A stretch of DNA of 7,169 nucleotides from Cellulomonadaceae bacterium (GTDB lineage: Bacteria > Actinomycetota > Actinomycetes > Actinomycetales > Cellulomonadaceae). Under the pieces are notes generated by a model. The model was not told the origin of the DNA. It did no database searches and worked only from the letters and a program-made list of their open reading frames with translations. Position numbers and translations under genes: made by a program. Where the stretch lies: contig JAITCK010000064.1 of NCBI GenBank assembly GCA_031283115.1, positions 1 to 7,169 on the forward strand. The letters run 5' to 3'. Positions 5,797 to 7,169 of this stretch are shown piece after piece (the first letter of the stretch is position 1; the number at the start of each line of letters is the position of its first letter).

Positions 5797-5922
5797 CCCG
5801 TTTTATCCATCCGTTCCAACAACACCTGGTCGCCTGCCACTCGGTAAGCGTCCGCCTCCAACGCCTGCACTCGACAACGCACGTCAGTGCTGGATCCAAC
5901 CCAATCACAGGAGAAAATTCTC
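5797..5922 (+). other. Short gap between araQ and araN
   Basis: These 126 bases contain no reading frame of note and no strong terminator or promoter. The ribosome site AGGAG (5909-5913) lies nine bases before ATG 5923. GAGAA-AA-TTCTC (5911-5922) is a short inverted repeat partly covering that site. It could pair weakly in RNA, but the loop would be too tight for a stable hairpin. The binding-protein gene is probably read from the araP promoter. Confidence 0.5.
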
Positions 5923-7169
5923 ATGCGTCTGAAAAAGACATTCACTGCCCTTGCGGTAGCAGCGCTATCAGCAGGTATGCTCGCTGGCTGCGGCAGTAGC
6001 GGAAGCGACGACCAAGGCGAAATCCTCGACTCTGGCGTAGACCAGGGCGCGGGCGAAGACGCCACCCCCCTTGACCTGGTGACCTTCGTGTCCCTGCACG
6101 GCACCTTCTACGAGCAGATGGCTGCTCAGTGGAACGTGGAGAACCCTGACCGTCAGGTCAAGATTCAGACCCGTGTTCTCCCGTTCGACGCCATGCACCA
6201 GCGCCTGCAAATGTCGCTGACCACTGGCCATGACGTCCCCGATATCGCGGACATTGAGGTGGGCCAGTTCTCCAACTTCATGCGCGGTGAGGTTCAACTC
6301 CGTGACCTCACCGATGTTGCAGCCCAGTACCGCGACCAGGTGGTTGAGGCCCGGATGGACCTTTACAGCCGGGACGGTCAACTGTTCGGCCTGCCCACCC
6401 ACGTGGGCGCCATGCTCGCCTTCTACAACGTGCCCCTGCTTGAAGAAGCTGGCATTGACTACACCACCCTGACCAACTGGGATGACTTCCGTGCAGCGGG
6501 CATCGACTATTACGACGCCACCGGTAACTTCCTCACCACCGCCGACACCTCGGCCTTCTGGCAGACCATGCTGGTCACCGCCCAGAAGGGTGGCGAGTTC
6601 ATCGACGCAAACGGCAACCTCACGCTGGACAGCCCCGAGGTTGTCGACGCCCTCACCTTCCTCCAAGGCCTCAAAGAAGACAACGTTGCAGGCCCCATCC
6701 CTGGCGGCCAGCCCGACAGCGAGCAGGCTTACGGCTCAATCAACGACGGCAACTTTGCCGCCCTCATCATGCCGTCGTGGTTCACCAGCCGCTTCCTGGC
6801 CTACATGGGTGACATGGAAGGCCAGTGGGCCATCGCGCCGCCGCCCTCCTTTGCTGACGGCCACGTGGTGACCGTCGGTGGTGGCGGTACCGGTACCGCC
6901 GTGCCCGCCGCATCTGAGAATGCCGACCTGGCCGCCGAATTCCTGGCTTTCGCCAAACTCTCTGAAGCTGGCAACATTCGCGTGTGGCAAGACTTGGGCT
7001 TCGACCCGGTCAACACTGCCATGTGGGACGACGAGGCCGTGACGCACGACCCCGAAAACCGCTTCAACATCTTCTTCCGTAACAACATGTTCGACGCGCT
7101 CAACCTGATTGGCGCCGACAATGTGGGCCTCATGCCGTCGCAGAAGCAGGATGCCTGGCCGGTGGTGGG
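5923..7169 (+). CDS. araN: Sugar-binding lipoprotein of the ABC importer, C-terminus cut off
   Basis: This extracellular solute-binding protein (family 1, SBP_bac_1) is expected to capture arabinose or arabino-oligosaccharides and deliver them to AraP/AraQ. The window holds 415 codons with no stop; family members have about 430-445 residues, so only the last few dozen are missing. Residues 1-22 form a lipoprotein signal peptide (basic MRLKK, then a hydrophobic core) with lipobox LAGC and Cys23 as the lipidation site, followed by a flexible Gly/Ser/Asp-rich linker. Mature-domain features include GQLFGLPTHVGAMLAFYN (152-169), the conserved hinge-region segment of this family, and the Gly-rich GGGGTGTAVP (319-328). 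ATG 5923 has ribosome site AGGAG at 5909-5913. Here the binding protein follows the permeases, whereas it more often precedes them. The AraN name rests on context and resemblance from memory; another pentose or oligosaccharide is possible. Confidence 0.9.
   Translation, partial: MRLKKTFTALAVAALSAGMLAGCGSSGSDDQGEILDSGVDQGAGEDATPLDLVTFVSLHGTFYEQMAAQWNVENPDRQVKIQTRVLPFDAMHQRLQMSLTTGHDVPDIADIEVGQFSNFMRGEVQLRDLTDVAAQYRDQVVEARMDLYSRDGQLFGLPTHVGAMLAFYNVPLLEEAGIDYTTLTNWDDFRAAGIDYYDATGNFLTTADTSAFWQTMLVTAQKGGEFIDANGNLTLDSPEVVDALTFLQGLKEDNVAGPIPGGQPDSEQAYGSINDGNFAALIMPSWFTSRFLAYMGDMEGQWAIAPPPSFADGHVVTVGGGGTGTAVPAASENADLAAEFLAFAKLSEAGNIRVWQDLGFDPVNTAMWDDEAVTHDPENRFNIFFRNNMFDALNLIGADNVGLMPSQKQDAWPVV

Overview
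The window is an L-arabinose uptake and catabolism locus, read entirely on the + strand. The high G+C content, strong third-position G/C bias, a LacI-type (not AraC-type) local regulator and a DUF4190-like small membrane protein suggest a high-GC Gram-positive bacterium (Actinomycetota). I cannot name a genus from the sequence.

Layout. Positions 2-439 hold the 3' end of araD (L-ribulose-5-phosphate 4-epimerase). After a 166-base gap containing a perfect inverted repeat comes complete araA (L-arabinose isomerase, 606-2120), closed by a strong hairpin (2144-2181). A short two-gene block follows: a 106-residue DUF4190-like membrane protein (2221-2541) and a LacI/GalR-family regulator (2581-3588). 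A 326-base regulatory gap (3589-3914) carries a possible terminator, a cre-like palindrome, a -10-like hexamer and two tandem LacI-type operators 32 bp apart. The transport genes end the window: two CUT1-type ABC permeases (araP-like 3915-4907, araQ-like 4909-5796) and the start of a lipoprotein sugar-binding protein (araN-like, 5923 to the window end, C-terminus cut off).

How it works together (inference from families). The binding protein captures arabinose or arabino-oligosaccharides outside the cell and AraP/AraQ form the channel. No ATPase is encoded here, so a shared MsmX-type ATPase elsewhere is likely. AraA makes L-ribulose, a kinase (araB, expected upstream of the window) phosphorylates it, and AraD makes D-xylulose-5-phosphate for the pentose phosphate or phosphoketolase route. 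The LacI protein probably represses the transporter operon through the tandem operators.

The gene content is ordinary. The least ordinary signal is at the start of the regulator gene. An ATG that overlaps the upstream stop (ATGA) and has a strong Shine-Dalgarno sequence reads into a run of nine G and is out of frame with lacI by one base. With eight Gs it would be in frame. This could be a slippage or phase-variation switch, or a homopolymer sequencing error. I see no mobile element, CRISPR array, tRNA or rRNA.
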